Source: Candidatus Pelethomonas intestinigallinarum
GTDB taxonomy: Bacteria; Bacillota; Clostridia; Oscillospirales; Oscillospiraceae
NCBI GenBank assembly: GCA_018712665.1
Contig: DVGP01000107.1
Span: 1-6,392, forward strand
DNA: 6,392 nucleotides
Reading direction: 5' to 3'
The translations under genes and the position numbers were made by a program. Shown here one piece after another: positions 5,854 to 6,392 of the stretch. How positions within the stretch are numbered: position 1 is the stretch's first letter; every line of letters begins with the position of its first letter. The notes under the pieces were generated by a model. It was not told the DNA's origin. It did no database searches and saw only the letters and a program-made list of their open reading frames with translations.

Positions 5854-6392
5854 TTAGGCCTCAGCGGAAGCGGTCTCGTCGGGAGTCTCGGTGGTCTCCT
5901 CACCCTCAGCGGGGGTCTCAGTCTCGGTGGTCTCCTCACCCTCGGCAGGGGTCTCGGTCTCGGTGGTCTCCTCGCCGTCGGTGACGGTGATATCGGTAGC
6001 CTCGTCAGCGCCGCCGATGGCGTCCTCGGGAGTCTCCTCCGCAGCGGTCATCTCAGCAAAGCGCATGATGAGCGTGGCAACCTCGGCACGGGTGGCGTTG
6101 ACACGGGGATTCAGGTTGTTGTCAGGATCACCCTGGAACAGGCCGGCGGTAACGGCCCAAGCCATAGCCTCGCGGGCGTAAGCCTGGATGCTGTCGGCGT
6201 CGGCATACTGGGCCAGCACGTCCTCGGCGCCGGTCTCCTCAGCGGGGACCTCCTCGGCGGGAGTCAGCTCCTCGGCAGGGACAGTCTCGTCAGTAGTAGC
6301 CGTGTCGTCGGCGGGAGCGGTCTCGTCAGCGGCGGCAGCGTCGTCGGCGGGAGCAGTCTCGTCAGCGGCGGCAGCGTCGTCGGCGGGAGCGG
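5854..6392 (-). CDS. SLH-domain surface protein, C-terminal part (N-terminus beyond right edge)
   Basis: The frame is open from the right edge to TAA at 5854-5856: 178 visible residues. Order from the N-terminal side: an acidic linker built from 12-residue repeats (APADDAAAADET, about two and a half copies) grading into PAEE repeats; one SLH repeat (LAQYADADSIQAY... AMAWAVTAGLFQGDPDNNLNP ... NATRAEVATLIMRFAE); then a tail of ETETPAEGEETT repeats ending in SAEA. The SLH segment closely parallels the last SLH repeat of the neighbouring nucleotidase, and both proteins end in acidic Glu/Thr/Ala tails, so they probably share wall attachment. A GTG at 6219 could serve as a start, but the frame runs coherently past it with repeats, so it is internal. 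The catalytic or structural N-terminal part is not visible, and function cannot be assigned. Confidence 0.85.
   Translation of the reverse strand, partial: APADDAAAADETAPADDAAAADETAPADDTATTDETVPAEELTPAEEVPAEETGAEDVLAQYADADSIQAYAREAMAWAVTAGLFQGDPDNNLNPRVNATRAEVATLIMRFAEMTAAEETPEDAIGGADEATDITVTDGEETTETETPAEGEETTETETPAEGEETTETPDETASAEA
5890..5961. repeat. Two 36-bp in-frame tandem repeats in the SLH gene tail
   Basis: Units at 5890-5925 and 5926-5961 begin GGTGGTCTCCTCACCCTC and differ at only a few bases; a third copy begins at 5962 and decays after about 15 bp. Each unit encodes twelve residues of the ETETPAEGEETT tail. The period is a multiple of three, so copy-number changes keep the frame. 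Confidence 0.8.
6304..6392. repeat. 36-bp in-frame tandem repeat array in the SLH gene linker, reaching the window edge
   Basis: Two full units (6304-6339 and 6340-6375) differ only at 6319 versus 6355, a synonymous Thr codon change. A third unit is cut by the window edge after 17 identical bases. Each encodes twelve residues (APADDAAAADET in the gene's frame). The near identity suggests recent duplication or ongoing homogenisation, and the array probably continues beyond 6392. Confidence 0.85.

Noticed and set aside
5890..6392. 36-bp repeats resembling CRISPR repeat length
   Set aside because: The copies are directly adjacent with no spacers, keep the reading frame and encode acidic linkers of a surface protein.

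Overview
The window is GC-rich. It carries AGGAGG-type ribosome binding sites and two S-layer-homology (SLH) surface proteins. With a YtrA-type GntR regulator and a PfoR-like PTS EIIC protein, this points to a high-GC, Gram-positive-type member of the Clostridia, most like gut Oscillospiraceae of the Flavonifractor/Lawsonibacter kind. The taxonomic call is inferred from style and gene content, not from a marker gene.

Layout: positions 1-1591 (minus strand) hold a two-gene operon. A short YtrA-subfamily GntR repressor (1226-1591) is followed 5 bp later by a multi-pass membrane protein of the DUF5808/DUF1648-like type (1-1220), which runs off the left edge. A divergent promoter region (1592-1791) separates this operon from a plus-strand PfoR-like PTS EIIC membrane protein (1792-2892). 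Each side has its own -35/-10 pair, and each has a dyad symmetry overlapping its -10 or start point.

Positions 2893-3278 lie between two convergent genes and hold no convincing gene. The stretch is packed with hairpins and is bounded by near-identical 23-bp inverted repeats just outside the two stop codons. Of the non-coding stretches here, it is the one most worth checking.

Positions 3279-5582 (minus) encode a secreted metallophosphatase-type nucleotidase (UshA/5'-nucleotidase superfamily) with a signal peptide, both catalytic-family domains and C-terminal SLH repeats. It has a recognisable promoter and a hairpin-containing leader. Upstream of it, a strong terminator (5786-5817) closes a further minus-strand gene (5854-6392). 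Only the C-terminal 178 residues of that gene are in the window: acidic 12-residue repeats, one SLH repeat and an acidic Glu/Thr tail.

The right half is a cell-surface locus (nucleotide or phosphoester salvage plus an S-layer-like wall protein). The left half is a membrane-protein/regulator pair beside an orphan EIIC-like transporter. I see no defence system, CRISPR array, prophage, tRNA or rRNA, and no clear evidence of a new multi-gene system.
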